Assembly: GCA_032158295.1 (NCBI GenBank)
Contig: CM063250.1
Coordinates: 3,851,501 to 3,915,500, forward strand
Source: Pycnopodia helianthoides
Lineage: Eukaryota; Echinodermata; Asteroidea; Forcipulatida; Asteriidae
Length of the DNA: 64,000 nt
Direction of reading: 5' to 3'
Shown here: positions 49,629 to 61,059 of the stretch, one piece after another
Numbering within the stretch: position 1 is the stretch's first letter
Layout of the letters: each line of letters starts with the position of its first letter
The notes under the pieces: model-generated
Databases searched by the model: none
Told to the model about the DNA's origin: nothing
The model's input: only the letters and a program-made list of their open reading frames with translations
Translations under genes and position numbers: made by a program

Positions 49629-52250
49629 TGAGAATAATATATACTGAACATGCCATGTTGTTTATCTGTTTATTTATTTTAATTGAAAACAAATCAGAAA
49701 AGATTTGGTACGGAACGTTTTCGTTTTCTAATAAACTCTTTTTGAAAAAATATTAATAAATGATTGTTAACCTAAACAAAAGCAGAGAAATAACTGTCTC
49801 GTGAAAAAAACATGTTGACAAAATCATAAATTATAACTCAACCCTGTAAAATTGTGAATTAAGGATTATTTCAATCACATGCCATGTTTTTTTTTGTACA
49901 ACATTGTGGAGGAGTAGGCATAGCGGTTTGCGTTGACTCCCTCGTTCACATGTCCACTTATACCCAGGGTTGAATCTGGTGTGCCCCACCAATCAAACAG
50001 CTGAATGTTTGGAGCTGCTGAACATTAAACTCTGGTGCTGAGTAGAAAAGGAGATGATTTTTCTAGAGCTGTAAATACCTGCAATACCTCTAGCCCATTC
50101 TAAGAACTGGTATAAGCATTCAACTTGTTGTAAAGACAACATGTGCTTTCTACTGTTTTTGAAAAACATCAGTGACAGCTGCAAAGAACTAACTATCGTT
50201 GGCATTTTCCAGCGCATGGACATGTAGTGCGACCACACCCTGTTAATACGAACCAATCAACAACTGATGACTGATTTGACGAGATCGGCGTCCTGATGAA
50301 CATATTGATTGAGGCAGTAAAAATGCGGATGAACATTGAACTTAAAGCCAGAGTATATATTATATAGATGGAGGTGACGTCATTGAGATCATGCAACACA
50401 GACAATAAAAATGCAGAATTCTCCAGCTTCCTCTTCAACTTTAATGATTCCTGATTTCAAACGGATTATCAAGGACAAAGAACTTGAATTATGGTGTATG
50501 AGCGTAAGGAATCCCCAGCAGCAGAGACGTGAACTGCATCAGTGAATGTGAAGCAAGTGCAAGGACTACTATCATGACCTCTATTCAAACTCCATTGAGT
50601 GCGCAGTATAAAAATGAGTCTGTGCTTCTAGCCACTGGCGCCCGCCTGTTACACCCAATTTGAGGAGGTGACGCAGTTTTACGACAGCAGAACCAAACAA
50701 AATGGAGGACTGCTACCAATGAACACTGTAGTTCGAAAACACCAAAGCATAGTCACATTTGAGACTGCACGAGGGATGAACATTACGCAGAGAAACCGGA
50801 CCACGGCAATGACCAATACCATCACGTCTATCTCCTCCCAATATAAAACTAAATTGCATGTGACTGGAATGTCCTTTCTATTTTTTTTAATATCAACTTC
50901 GATATCTTCAAAGTGCCCTTTGAATTAAGTGAAAGATACTTACCGTAAGGGAAAGGTACAATACTTCTGAAATAACAAGATTAGTAACCAATTTGTACAA
51001 CATTTCTCAAGTTTAATGTTTGTACATTTTACAACAACTCTTCGTGTTATCACAAACAGATAATTGTTTATATTGAGAGCAAACTTAATAAAGGACCATA
51101 AGTATATAGGGCCTACCAATAATTTACAGAACAACTGTGAATCCCCTGAAACGCTTTCTTGATCCAGTGTTTAGTTTTGTGGGTTTTTGCAATTTAATAT
51201 GGTACCTTTTCCTTACGGTTGTCTTACTTGAATTGGATCCTGAAGGCAGACTGAATAGTTTAGTATTAAGAATGGTAAAGGATAAATTTTATCAAAATGG
51301 CAAATAGAGTCTTGTCCAAAATCCAATTCTGTTTAAATTGATAACGTCTGTATAAGTTTATTTTACAATAAGCAGAAATGTTGGTCACAGCACAACTTAT
51401 GCATTTCTTTGCAAGTAAAGCTCAAAATCATTAGGCCTATATGCATAATACATATATATATATATCCTCTTGAGCTTGGCAAAAAATATAGAATCGAAAT
51501 AATTATTTCCGTATGGGTGTGTCAGCCCCCGTTTTCATTTAATACGAATTTCGTTTGTGCGGACGCGTCGTTTACTTTTCATGTTGAACAATGATTCAAA
51601 TCCACCCGTGGATCGAAGCCATATTGCGGACTAGATTGCGAAACAATAAATCGTCGAACACATATATAGTCTTGCAGTAATTTATTCCCCCGTTGCCAGT
51701 GAGATGTAGGCAAATGCAACTTAAACATGCTCTTTATCCCCGTTTTAACTGGACATTTTGGTTACCTCTTATTTTATTTTTAATTGATTATTGCCTCAAC
51801 TTAATCGATTTGACCATAGATAATGTGTGAGATTATAAATACGTATTTAAAAGTAGGCTACTCGAGTCGGTCAAGGCAGGGTACAGGATTTTAAGGTCTT
51901 TCAAAGTCAAAATAATTTGTCATATAAGGATTTCCCAAACTGATCAAGATATTAATGGAATGAAACGACTAAATTTGTCAAAATAATTGTCAATGCAAGA
52001 AAGAAAGTTTGCTGTAAAGCTTTATAACAATTCCCTCTACCTCAATAAAGAATACTTCTAATGGTATTTTAACCGCGAAGTTGGTTTGAAACTCTAACTG
52101 GGTTACCCCCCCCCCCCGAAGAAAAAAAACCAAAACAACAACTACCGTACAACAACGTCAACAACCACAACAATTCGAGACCAAATCCTGTTTACCCTGC
52201 CTTTAAAAAAAAATTGATGATTGAAAAATTAATGCATAGTTTTTGTTTTG
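49629..52250. other. Non-coding stretch
   Basis: No supported gene. The minus-strand frame at 49993-50256 is somewhat protein-like (contains HMLSLQQVECLYQFLEWARG) but has no recognisable family. A tRNA-like block with a B-box-like 'ggttgaatctgg' lies near 49905-49985. Confidence 0.35.
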
Positions 52251-52257
52251 TTTACAG

Positions 52258-52424
52258 TGAGCCCGGTGATGCTGTCCAGCACCGATCAGAGTTATTTTAG
52301 AGCAAGATTACATGATGTCATGGCATTTTTGCAGGCCTGGACTTTTGGAGTATTCTGCAAGTTGAACATCCTCCATCGCGGGTGGTACTTTGAAAAGAGC
52401 AGCAAATTAAAGCAAATTGTTTAA
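52258..52424 (+). CDS. Candidate terminal exon, unknown product
   Basis: A good acceptor (TTTTGTTTACAG) is followed by a frame open for 54 codons (begins SPVMLSSTDQSYFRARLHDV after the split codon) to TAA at 52422-52424. The phase fits the 25 nt exon at 45766-45790. A MITE begins about 30 bp after the stop. The family is not recognised and the call rests on splice signals and phase only. Confidence 0.27.
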
Positions 52425-52457
52425 ACATGTTAACTCTTTTAGGAAACTGTACATTTA

Positions 52458-53121
52458 AACCCTATCAGGACCGGGCTTTTTTTCTTGACCCATTGGGATG
52501 GGGGGGGGGGGGATATAGTTTCCCCATTCTCCTCTTTAAATAATTTCAAAGTTCACCCGGTTGATTTCTTGAAACTTTCCACAGAATGTTTCTTGCACCT
52601 TACTTTACAAGATCAAAATGCGACAAAATCCCCCAAATGTTACTATAGGGTGCGCACTGTGATGATCACGTGAGATTTTTTATCCAAACTTGGCCTAAAA
52701 AGTGCCAACTTATGTTCCTGATGGCAATCTTAGTATGTCAATTTATACTGATTACATTTCACAAACAAAAAACAGGGAAAAAACAAAACAAAAAACAGGG
52801 AAAAAACAAAACAAAATGGCCGCCAGTTTTGGCTGCCATTTTGAATTCGTAAAGTGCATTTTATATTGCCATGATCAGACTCACTTTTTATAAGTAAATC
52901 AAAAATTAGTTTGATTAATGATTAAAAGTATAATGGTTAAGATAAAACAAAAACAAACAACAACAACAACAAAACAAGCAAAAACGGTTGCAGTGCTAAC
53001 TGTAGACCCATTTCATGTTTTTGTTTTTGACAATGGGAACAAACTATTTAGGAAAAGTCACACAAAAAGTTATGAGCAAAAATAGCGGGATGCATTTTTA
53101 GCCCCCGGTCCTGATAAGGTT
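52458..53121. mobile_element. Inverted-repeat element with CAGGACCGGG ends
   Basis: The left end 'aaccctatcaggaccggg' and right end 'cccggtcctgataaggtt' are inverse copies about 660 bp apart. It contains a G13 tract (52500-52512) and an inner inverse pair 'aaaatggccgccag' and 'ctgccatttt'. Non-coding. Confidence 0.7.
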
Positions 53122-53434
53122 GGGTTCAAGTAGCTCCTTGCAAAGTATCATGCAGCTTAATTATGAGGAGTCAATTTTTATCAAAAGATAGATCGATATT
53201 TATATTGTACACTGGCGCATTATTAAAGTCACATCCCTGGTAAAATTGCGCCAACTGTGGCGTACCACTTTGTCTATTTAAAATCAGAATGTCTGATAAA
53301 GTATTAGTGTTTGAAAGCTAAAGTTTCAATCACAATGAAAATTGTTACCCTTTGTTCACGAATCCAAATAAAACATGTCGGAACTGTTTGTATAGTACCA
53401 AGACTCCATGCGCACCGCTGTGAACGATACGGAT

Positions 53435-53609
53435 CCCGATATGGGGGCAGACTCCCCCAGTTCCCATATACTTTCACACACTAATATCCTCCTGTACAGA
53501 CGTACACGTACCCCCCCCCCCCAATCTTCGAAAGAATTCCTATGATTCCAAGCTCACAATGAAGATACACTAAAGAGAGAGAGGGGGGTCCACATGCCCC
53601 ATATCGGGC
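53435..53609. mobile_element. Small inverted-repeat element with CCCGATATGGGG ends
   Basis: 'cccgatatgggggcagactc' at the left and 'gtccacatgccccatatcggg' at the right are inverse copies. A C12 tract (53511-53522) lies inside. About 175 bp. Confidence 0.55.
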
Positions 53610-54079
53610 ACCAAATGCCTCGTCAAAATCAAAAATCTGTTTGTGTACTTTAATTGTGATGTGCCAGTGTACATTTTGCGTAAAATAGTGATATAGTGAT
53701 TATAATAAACGTGTGTTATTGTTGACTCGTCTGATTTTTATTTCACTTAAGTTTCATCAGACATGGGCCTTTATCACACAGTATCTCGTCATAAATAGCA
53801 GTGTGTTCCAATCGAGGCTGAAAGGAATTTTTATGACAAAAAACACGTCGGCAAAATTACACCGGAAGTTCAAAAATAATTACTTGGCTGGGAAGAATTG
53901 TGGCCTCGCAAAATAATAGGGTATCAAAAAAACTATTGTAAAGCCTTCATAATTATTTGCTAAATAAGTTTAGACAAGAAAATACGAATAATTGATTCAG
54001 TTATAGCTGTGTGATAAATGTCGAATTCTTAGAGGGATAAAGCGGGAGGATTGATCTCTTTGGAAGAGAGCGAAGGGCC

Positions 54080-54420
54080 TCATGGGGTGGGGGGGGGGGG
54101 GGTGTACTTGGACTCTCACGTGGAGTGGAGTTTCTGTGGGATGGAATTGGAGGGCCTCGGGGAGGGGGGGGGTTACTTGTAGGGACTCAACGAGGGAATT
54201 TCTGTGGGATGGAGGGGAGGCCTCACTTGGGGGGGGGATTGAAGGACTCACGAGGGAATTTCTGTGGGATGGAGGGAGGGCCTCACTTGGGGGGGGGGGG
54301 TATTGAGGGACTCAACCGAGGGGAATTTCTGTGGGATGAGAGGGCCTCACTTGGCGGGGGCGGACTCCGTAGAGACTCGAGGGAATTTCTGGGGATTGGG
54401 GCTTTAAGCTGTAGGGGGAT
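54080..54420 (+). repeat. G-rich minisatellite, unit about 60-68 bp
   Basis: Five units built around 'gggaatttctgtgggatgg', 'gggcctcacttgg' and a G7-G14 tract, with landmark spacing 68, 60, 67 and 59 bp. The plus strand is strongly G-rich with many G3+ runs and so could form G-quadruplexes. Unit length variation is mainly in the G tracts. Frames through it are artefacts. Confidence 0.88.
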
Positions 54421-55543
54421 TTCGGGCTAATGAGAGATACGGACGGTGGACGCGGATCTTAAGTGTTGGAAACTTGGAGGGCCGGCAGTGGGGGAGTTTT
54501 CCCCTCCCACTCACACACACACACATGCCACACACAGCCCCACATTCATAAATCCACTATCTCAGACGAAGCCGACACTTTTTGCTAGCCGGCCCTCTAT
54601 TGGTGGGTCTGATACTAATAATTTTTGTTGGCTTGTTGTTTTTTACGTCACAAAAATCAGCGGGTCGAACGGCCATCGCGGGCAAACAGCCAGATCCGGA
54701 TTGTTGGACAGTGACCTCTCGGCCGAGAGCATTCTTTACGTGCATTAAACGTGTTTGAGAGACTGGGATCCAAGCAATTTGGAAAGCCGGATAGATTGCA
54801 CGACTTCAATGCCGTAAAAAACTGGTAAAAAAACCTTCCTATTTTGATTACACTAAATCATGTAATAACATGTTTATTTAACAAAATGGGAACCAATGTA
54901 TGCTGGTTGGACGTTGTGTGTCTTTTTAAAAATGTAATCTTTGGGCAAGTATTTATTTAGTGACAAAAACAATTTCATGAAACTGTTTTTTGGACCCCAA
55001 CTAACAACATCCATTCGTGTAAAAAAATAATGTGTGAAGGAACTTGTACGGTAGTGCTCGATGAACTCTGTACTCGATGCATTAAGTTCAGTCAGGGTTT
55101 AAAACCAAAGGGGGTCCTATCGCTTATCAAGATCGGTTTATCGTCTGGAACAGAACACATGTTGTCTTACCAACTCGGCTCAGGTGGGCATGATTGATTT
55201 GCAGATCAGATACATCGAAGTACGAAGTTACATGTAGCAAAATATTAAATTTAATAAGGCTAAGCAAGGAAGGTAAGGGTTAGGAATAACATGGAGGTAG
55301 AATTAAGTCATAAGTAATCATTATTTCTTCATATGCAATTGCAAGTATCTACTTCTATATCACTCAAATGTTCCTATACTTTACACCGGCATGTTTGCCT
55401 GACATGACGACCGTAGTCGTAGAGGGATGATGATAAGCTTATCCTAGTTGAGTTGATTATAACCTTGTCCTTGCTGACCTTGGTCTTGAGAAGTTGAGAT
55501 GATTGTTATTAATATTAATCCTCTGCCATATGGTCAGAGACCA

Positions 55544-55728
55544 GGGCCCAAGTTTATAGAGCTGCTTAAGCAGCAAACTGTGCTAAATTTTCTGCTTTTA
55601 AACAAAACTGAGCGAGTTACTGCCCATGTTGTTACAAGTCTTTTTTCTGCTGGTGGCAACCTTATTCTGGTAAGCTAAAGTTTGTTGTGCTTACTACTTT
55701 TTGTGAGCAGCTCTGTGAAAGTGGGTCC
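55544..55728. mobile_element. MITE with GGGCC termini, copy 2
   Basis: 'gggcccaagtttatagagct' + 'gcttaa' at the left and 'agcagctctgtgaaagtgg' at the right resemble the ends of the element at 6174-6457. It is shorter and more diverged. Confidence 0.5.
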
Positions 55729-55799
55729 AGATCCAGAAGGAGAGGGTTACGATTATGATCATCACAACTGATGCTTTATAATTGAGGATGACCTACATG

Positions 55800-56140
55800 A
55801 CTACTCCTAGAACTATTGACTTAGAGGTTCGTTCCGCTATCGTCTCCACGAACCTCATACTCATAGGTCATCATGTACAAATCCTATTCAAAACTTTATG
55901 CCCTTCACGTTTGTGAACAGGTCAGTAGTTCTTTTTTGAAAATGGATATCGCCAAAATTAGGCTCTGGTCTTTGTACTCACGGTGAGCTCGGCATGGGTC
56001 AAGAAAATTCACTCCGAAAAAACCAGTTGCAAAAAACGATAAATACTTACCATCATTCAGAATCCTGAATCGGCATCACATTTCGGCAACAAATATGGCT
56101 GCTTCCATAGTTCTAGGAGTACCTCATGACCATCCAGTCA
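55800..56140. mobile_element. Decayed copy of the foldback element at 13508
   Basis: Starts 'ctactcctagaac', continues through 'aaattaggctctggt', 'catgggtcaagaaaattcac', 'gataaatacttaccatcatt' and 'caacaaatatggc', and ends 'gttctaggagta'. The blocks follow the left arm of 13508-14161. The right arm is reduced to the terminal motif. Confidence 0.7.
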
Positions 56141-56476
56141 TACCTACCTCTGGGCTCATACATGGGACCAGTACGGTAGTTCAAAATAATAAAAAAATGT
56201 TTCAGTGAAAGTTGATTCACTGTAATTATATTTCCAGAACTGTAAAGCAGTCTCTTGTAATTTCTGTCTTCAGAAAAATCAGTAAACATAAAAGATAGTG
56301 GATGCAGTGCCAGTACTAAACGCTAAGAGAGGGTATACCTTTGGTAATTACTCCAAAAATTAATGACCTTATTATAAAAATTTTATTTGGTAAGAAGCAT
56401 TACAGCTGTTGAAAATGTACTTGTGTAGGCCTATAACATTTTGAGAAACAATTCCCTTGAAAGGATTGTGGTTTAA

Positions 56477-56853
56477 AGGTACACGTTGCCTTGGATCGGG
56501 CGAGTTGGTCTATAAAAAGCGTTTGTAACCGTTTGTTATAAAATGCATATGGTTAGAATGTTTTAAAAGTAGAATACAATGATCCACACAAATATGCCTC
56601 AAAATTGTGTGGTTTTCCTTTTACATCATGAACTGACACGGTCGGCCATTTTCTGGAGTCAAATTTTTGACTCCAGAAAATGGCCGACCGTGTTAGTTCG
56701 CAAAGTTAAAGGAAAACCACGCAATTTTGAGGCATATTTGTGTGGATCATTGTATTCTACTTTTAAAGCATCTTTCTAACCATGCATTTTATAACAAACA
56801 GTTACAAACGCTTTTTATAGACCAACTCGCCCGATCCAAGGCAACGTGTACCT
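56477..56853. mobile_element. Perfectly folding TTAA-site MITE, family B (nested insertion)
   Basis: A 377 bp palindrome with termini AGGTACACGTTGCCTTGGAT and inverse, TTAA on both sides (56473-56476 and 56854-56857), and almost no spacer: the arms meet at 'gagtcaaatttttgactc'. It is inserted in the outer element at 56325-57294. A diverged relative is in lsm5 intron 3 (40113-40407). Confidence 0.9.
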
Positions 56854-56869
56854 TTAAGAGAGAAGGGTC

Positions 56870-57078
56870 AAATTTTTGACTCCAGAAAATGGCCGACCGT
56901 GTTAGTTCGCAAAGTTAAAGGAAAACCACGCAATTTCGAGGCATATTTGTGTGGATCATTGTATTCTACTTTTAAAGCATCTTTCTAACCATGCATTTTA
57001 TAACAAACAGTTACAAACGCTTTTTATAGACCAACTCGCCCGATCCAAGGCAACGTGTACCTTTAAGAGAGAAGGGTT
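56870..57078. repeat. 209 bp tandem duplication of one foldback arm
   Basis: Repeats 56661-56869 with period 209 bp and about one difference seen (cgcaattttgagg against cgcaatttcgagg). The duplicated unit is one arm of the palindrome plus 'ttaagagagaagggt' of the outer element, so it arose after the insertion. Confidence 0.92.
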
Positions 57079-57346
57079 AAAAAACATTTCAATCTGAGAA
57101 ATGTTTCTCGGATTGTGTATTCCAATTAAGTATTAGTCTTCCTGCATGGACATAACCGCTCCAGATTTTCGGAGATATCTAAAAAAACGCTGCCACCTTT
57201 TGAAATGAAATTTTCGCAGGTTAGTTTTAAATCTACATTATATAGGATGAAAACAATCATGAACGGTTCCAAATACCAAAGGTTAACTTTGCCTTTAAGC
57301 CGGCATTCTTATAGTGCTCTCTTTAAGGCATTTAAAAGTAGCCAGC

Positions 57347-57615
57347 ATAGACCCATTGCACAACGCGCAGTGCGCTCACACGCACCTATCCTGTCCGCCA
57401 TTTTGGGAGTCAAAATCGTGCACAAACATATATATGCACAAAACATGTGACTCCCAAAATGGCGCGCATTGTTCGGAGGTTCGTTCCGCATTGTGCAAGG
57501 GGGCTATAGACATCAGTAGACCCCCCTTGCATAACGGGAAACGCTACAAGTACGTTGAGGTCACGCGCACGTTTTTAAGCACATAGAACAGCTATTGTCC
57601 AATGATCTGCCTCCT
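57347..57615 (+). mobile_element. Composite double-MITE unit, copy 2
   Basis: Inverse of 41045-41310: 'tagacccattgcacaacgcg', 'gcattgtgcaagggggctat', then 'tagacccccct' + 'tgcataacgggaaacgc' and 'gtacgttgaggtcacgcgc'. Both copies end at 'atgatctgcctcc' or its inverse. Confidence 0.7.
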
Positions 57616-57644
57616 TTTGGCCTCAGGGATGGCACTTCTTGATA

Positions 57645-57805
57645 GCGTATTTAAATTTCATCTTTGAGAGGACAAGGCCATCTCCATTTGGCAAAGGGCA
57701 CTTCCATTGGAAAATCGTAAAGTCTATGGGACAATTTTGAAGGGGCACCAAGGCCAAGACCAGGGGCAACTGAGGCCATGCATGGCCTCTGTGGCCTCCG
57801 TGTAA
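57645..57805 (+). repeat. CAGGCCTGGAATT repeat family, copy 1
   Basis: Shares 'aatttcatctttgaga', 'ggcacttccattggaaaat', 'gggcaccaaggccaagacca' and 'ggggcaac' with 60188-60354 and 62372-62525. The terminal GGCCTG is not preserved here. Confidence 0.6.
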
Positions 57806-58498
57806 TTCCAACTATTTTTCCACCCTGCTTTGCTTCACTACCTGTGGAGAAAGACAGTGAACGAGAAGACAGACTGGCCATTACAACAGTATGTTTGGCT
57901 GGGTTTGATTTCTACTCACAAGCCCATTAAGCGTCGATCTTGCCCCCCCCCCCCCCCGAAACTGAGTAAGTGAAATGTGCAAGGTGGCAAAGTTCAACTA
58001 TGTTTGTGGTTGGTTAAATCTATGCTCGCTCAAGCATGGTGAAGCTGACAAGAGGCATCAAGTCATAGAGCGGCAACTGGTCCCATATCGTTCTTCTTCA
58101 ATCTTGCTACATGCTTAGTTCTATTTAGGGTGACTGCTTACTGTATGCTCTAAGCCTGTGCCAGTAACAGGGTTAACCGACTGACCGTCCGGAAATACAT
58201 TTTTACGGTTTGGATAACTGTCGAAATCACTCAAAGCTGCCACGAAGCGAAGAAGACCACATTGCAATCACCGTACACAATGCACAATTTGTGCGACACA
58301 CAAGCAGTCACATTGTTTGCAATTTACAGGCTTGTAGTCTTCGTTTTCTCATTACTGTACAAAGTCAAAATGCTGAGATGAAGGCGCAAGGTTTCTGATC
58401 ATATGGTCGATTGGGAGGTTTTTAAATGTTTTTTTAATTTAACTCTCAATTATGTTTCTGAGACTTTGATAATCAGATGAGTCACATCAGTACTTTAA

Positions 58499-58881
58499 AG
58501 GCACAGTGACAGTACACATTTGGTAATTTGAGCATACTGATTGTGTTAAACCTACATAGGTACATACAATAAAACTAACCTGTGAAAATTTCACTTCAAA
58601 AGGTGGTCACATTTTTTAGATTTAACTGAAAAACCGGAGCGAATATTTTCATGCAGGGAGAATATTCCCCATAAGAATACACAGTCTGAGAAGCGTTTCT
58701 GACAGAAACGCTTCTCAGATTCAAATTTTGGAATAAAAAGTGATTTATTTTCCTTAACCGATGGTACTTCAAAGATAAAAGTTTCTCAAAATTCATTATA
58801 CTACCCAAAGCTGCTGTCCTTCTTACCAAGTAAGTTTTTATTGCCATTAGTTTTCAGAGTCGTTACCAAATGTGTACTGCT
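58499..58881. mobile_element. TTAA-site MITE, family C
   Basis: AGGCACAGTGACAGTACACA at the left and the inverse-like 'accaaatgtgtactgct' at the right, TTAA on both sides (58495-58498 and 58882-58885). A central perfect hairpin 'gagaagcgtttct' and 'agaaacgcttctc' is present. It is 383 bp and non-coding. Confidence 0.85.
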
Positions 58882-58885
58882 TTAA

Positions 58886-59800
58886 GCCTTTGCTTTTGTG
58901 AAAGTGTATATATTTAGATCACAAAACAGGAAAATATGATCTTGGAACTTTGATCCTATGCTTATTATAAATTATCATGATAAACTGATAGTATCTTGTA
59001 TGTACAGTTGTAATCAGACATTGATGATTGAGTAACAACTTTGCAATCCATTGTGTGCGGACTTTTTTTAAAAAGATTTTGGCAATTCAAGTATATTGCT
59101 AATTTGATAATATTTACAGACTTGGATATAAATGGCAAACTGCATTGTGTTTAAACACTATGCATAATTAAGAATGCCCTCCATTCACTGCCATAAATTT
59201 TAAACACTATGTTCATACTCCATATAACATGTATAAGTTAGGATCTTCCCATGTTCTCTAAAATAGCCATTTTGTGTGTTGTGTAGGCCCTATTAAAATT
59301 GTAAGTACAAAATGGAAAATGAAAGCATAAATGAATACATAAAAGTGAAACGATCTGATTCATTCCTGTCCTTAGTTTCACTGTACAAGGAGGAAGCCAG
59401 ATAATATTCATGGCGAAATGGTTAGTAAGCTGTGAAATTGTTAGTTGACCTCTTTGCACAGGCTGCCATCACTGAGGTCAAACAATGGAAGCATATGTGC
59501 ACATAATGTCAAGATTCTCTCGTGTGAGTGATAGTTTATTACTTCTTGCAAAGTGAAATGGGTTCATCCGTATGTTGAGCCAGAGACGATGAAGTTGTGA
59601 TGAGAGAGATGATTATAATTTACATACATGTATGTAAATTGACGATCACTGCTTTATTTTGCAGCTCCTCACTTTTCCTTGGTCAGACTCTGACTGACCT
59701 CTTATTTTAAAAGTAACCACATTTTACTCTTTACTTTATTATCATTTTCATTCCAGAATAATATTTTCTAAGATAACGTTCAAGCACACACTTAATGTAT
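58886..59800. other. Non-coding stretch
   Basis: No exon or element recognised, apart from a short 'tacatacatgtatgta' palindrome near 59622. Confidence 0.4.
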
Positions 59801-60116
59801 CAGGGTTCTGCCCACAGTGGTCGGTGCCGGAAAAACCGCCCGGCACTCGGGATTCCCCAAACACCACTGCAAAAATTTTCTCTGTTTCTGACCACCACAC
59901 ATTTTTTTAATTACACTTGCAATTTCCTTTCAAAGGTTTCCAACGAAATGTAAAATTGGGTAATTACCAGTAAAAATGGTATCCGAAGCCATGTTAATTT
60001 TGAGTACTTCTTTGATTTAAATCTATTTATATGATCTACCTTGTAACTGATCCATCTCGCAATGGTTTCCAGGAAAACATTTTTCCACCACTAAAGAAAT
60101 CCTGGGCAGAACCCTG
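59801..60116. mobile_element. hAT-like MITE, copy 2
   Basis: A 316 bp element with CAGGGTTCTGCCCA and inverse termini, flanked by ATGTAT (59795-59800 and 60117-60122). It aligns along its whole length with 1299-1620 with scattered small differences. Confidence 0.8.
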
Positions 60117-60187
60117 ATGTATGCATGCATACACTAAGTGTGTAAAGCCAGGCAATCAGTTTCATTACAATATTTAATGGATTGATA

Positions 60188-60354
60188 CAGGCCTGGAATT
60201 TCGTCTTTAAAGAGGGCAAGGCCAATGTCATTTTGCAAAGGACACTTCCATTTGGAAAATCTTGAAGTCTGTGGGAAACCTTAGAAGGGGCACCAAGGCT
60301 AAGAAGACCAGGGGCAACAGCGGCCGTGGCCTCCACGTAATAATTCCAGGCCTG
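60188..60354 (+). mobile_element. CAGGCCTGGAATT repeat family, copy 2 (complete)
   Basis: Bounded by CAGGCCTGGAATT and its inverse AATTCCAGGCCTG, 167 bp apart in total. This complete copy identifies the family as a MITE. Confidence 0.75.
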
Positions 60355-60506
60355 CTGATAGGTATGTACTCACCACGCACAATTCTCAGCTGACGGTACA
60401 TGTACATGTAGGTCTTCCTTTGACCTTAGTAAGGGCACTGTTTTTCCTTGCGCTTATTAAGCTTTTTGTAAAGTAGCCCACTGGGATATTAAACTGTGCG
60501 GTTTAG

Positions 60507-60520
60507 CCCCCCCCCCCCCC
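60507..60520 (+). repeat. C14 homopolymer
   Basis: Uninterrupted run of 14 C. One of about thirteen G or C tracts of at least 11 bases in the window. Confidence 0.9.
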
Positions 60521-61059
60521 AGGAAGTTATAAAAAAAAATAGGCCAGATTTGAAACATGTATTTTCATAAACTTTTCTTTCTGGAGTATTAATGGTTGGG
60601 ATCACAACCAGTTGGTAAAATGAAGTTACCAACACACTCAAAAATAAATTATAATGCATTTTAAAAGCGTGTTAATCACATCTAAAAACGAAGAAATATG
60701 AGCATTTTTTTTAAAAACAAGTTCAATGTATGTACATGTAGTTTCCACAGTTTTTAGTTGCCAACAGGTTAAGTTGAGCAGTGGTGTTCACTGGACCATA
60801 GCAGTTTTTTATTAGACTTTAATGTATGCCAGGCTAGTGTTAAGGGCAAGCCCTGCTGGAGTTGACCTGACAGATTTTTTTCACAGAACTCAAGGAAGTA
60901 GGCTACTGAGTAGTTTACAGTGCTTTACACACATCGGTGAAAGGGTAAAACCAAATAATATTCTTTATCCCCGCTGCAAATTTAACATCTGTTAACATTT
61001 ATGCAGTTACTGTACATTTGAATTTCTGTGAACAAGTACAAGTACTGACCACTGTACAT

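Larger units (their letters stand above)
56325..57294. mobile_element. Outer MITE carrying a nested MITE
   Basis: The left end 'ggtatacctttggtaatta' and right end 'aataccaaaggttaac' + 'tttgcct' followed by TTAA (57295-57298) are inverse. The interior is interrupted at a TTAA by the palindromic element at 56477-56853 and its duplicated part. A further end of the same family lies at 63496. It includes 'tctgagaaatgtttctcgga'. Confidence 0.7.

Noticed and set aside
49993..50256. 87-codon minus-strand frame with a protein-like middle
   Set aside because: Not recognised. A splice-acceptor-like site falls inside it, and there is no start or partner exon.
54560..54830. GC-richer block ending in a possible donor (AAACTG then GTAAAA), a candidate cpt1 upstream exon
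   Set aside because: No start site or conservation evidence. It lies 8 kb from the coding exon, so the link is speculative.
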